Part shown: one piece after another, positions 63,952-64,000 of the stretch
How the letters are laid out: the number at the start of each line of letters is the position of its first letter
Position numbering within the stretch: the first letter of the stretch is position 1
NCBI GenBank assembly: GCA_018267275.1
Contig: JAFDYV010000008.1
Coordinates: 267,951 to 331,950 of the forward strand
Source: Bacteroidota bacterium
Lineage (GTDB): Bacteria > Bacteroidota > Bacteroidia > Cytophagales > Cyclobacteriaceae
DNA: 64,000 bases
Direction: 5' to 3'
Made by a program: the position numbers and the translations under genes
Notes under the pieces: generated by a model
Told to the model about the DNA's origin: nothing
What the model saw: the letters and a program-made list of their open reading frames with translations, nothing else
Databases searched by the model: none

Positions 63952-64000
63952 ATGAGAATAAGTCACTTCAACAAATCGTTATCTGTTGCAAGGGTTTTCT
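63952..64000 (+). CDS. Start of a possible further gene, cut by the window edge
   Basis: An ATG at 63952 opens a frame MRISHFNKSLSVARVF that runs off the window, 5 bp after the stop of the PorE-like gene. The spacing and a signal-peptide-like mix suggest a fourth member of this operon, but only 16 codons are visible. Confidence 0.35.
   Translation, partial: MRISHFNKSLSVARVF

Overview
The window comes from a member of the Bacteroidota, most likely order Cytophagales. The signs are type IX secretion (T9SS) substrates with type A and type B C-terminal sorting domains, a PorP/SprF protein, a PorE-like TPR/beta-propeller protein, a TonB/ExbB/ExbD locus, and promoters of the Bacteroidota form TTTG-N19..21-TAnnTTTG. 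No species can be named from sequence alone. There is no prophage, insertion sequence or CRISPR array.

Layout. 1-9021 is mostly housekeeping: groEL (cut by the window edge) and groES, a minus-strand run miaB > sigma-54 activator > lptE > TPR-like protein > secG, then a gamma-carbonic-anhydrase-like protein, an unknown protein and an OmpH/Skp chaperone with a clean promoter and terminator. 9105-33464 is the accessory heart: an NTT-like transporter fused to HEAT repeats and a degenerate cNMP-binding domain; a coupled operon of a membrane-anchored nSTAND1 ATPase with a C-terminal WD40 propeller, an outer-membrane barrel and a propeller-like lipoprotein; and a 5125-residue T9SS substrate built from 23 PKD-like repeats of about 85 aa followed by 11 to 13 repeats of about 89 aa. 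A hybrid histidine kinase with an NtrC-type response regulator (33451-36746, minus) converges on that giant gene.

36848-46229 holds a rhomboid protease, holA, and an envelope-energisation run: a 1013-aa periplasmic TPR protein, an outer-membrane barrel, a SPOR protein, ExbB, ExbD and TonB. 46392-50114 (minus) holds tyrS followed by three lipid-type genes: a PAP2/sphingomyelin-synthase-like membrane protein, a phytanoyl-CoA-dioxygenase-family hydroxylase and a short-chain dehydrogenase. 50344-58234 mixes a MazG-like protein, two unknown small genes behind a promoter flanked by two palindromes, a membrane zinc-ribbon protein, a tail-specific protease, an LRR lipoprotein, pdxH, a YqgE/AlgH protein and a DUF349 coiled-coil protein. 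Next comes tRNA-Thr(UGU), preceded by a rearranged tRNA-Thr remnant that sits directly behind the only recognisable promoter. The window ends with a T9SS trio: a HYR-repeat type B substrate, PorP/SprF and a PorE-like protein without a visible OmpA domain.

The strongest candidates for undescribed biology are the nSTAND1/barrel/lipoprotein operon (a possible trans-envelope signalling ATPase) beside the transporter-HEAT-cNMP fusion, the palindrome-controlled small-gene pair, the lipid cluster behind tyrS, and the tRNA-Thr remnant. All functions are read from motifs and neighbourhood; no database search was run.
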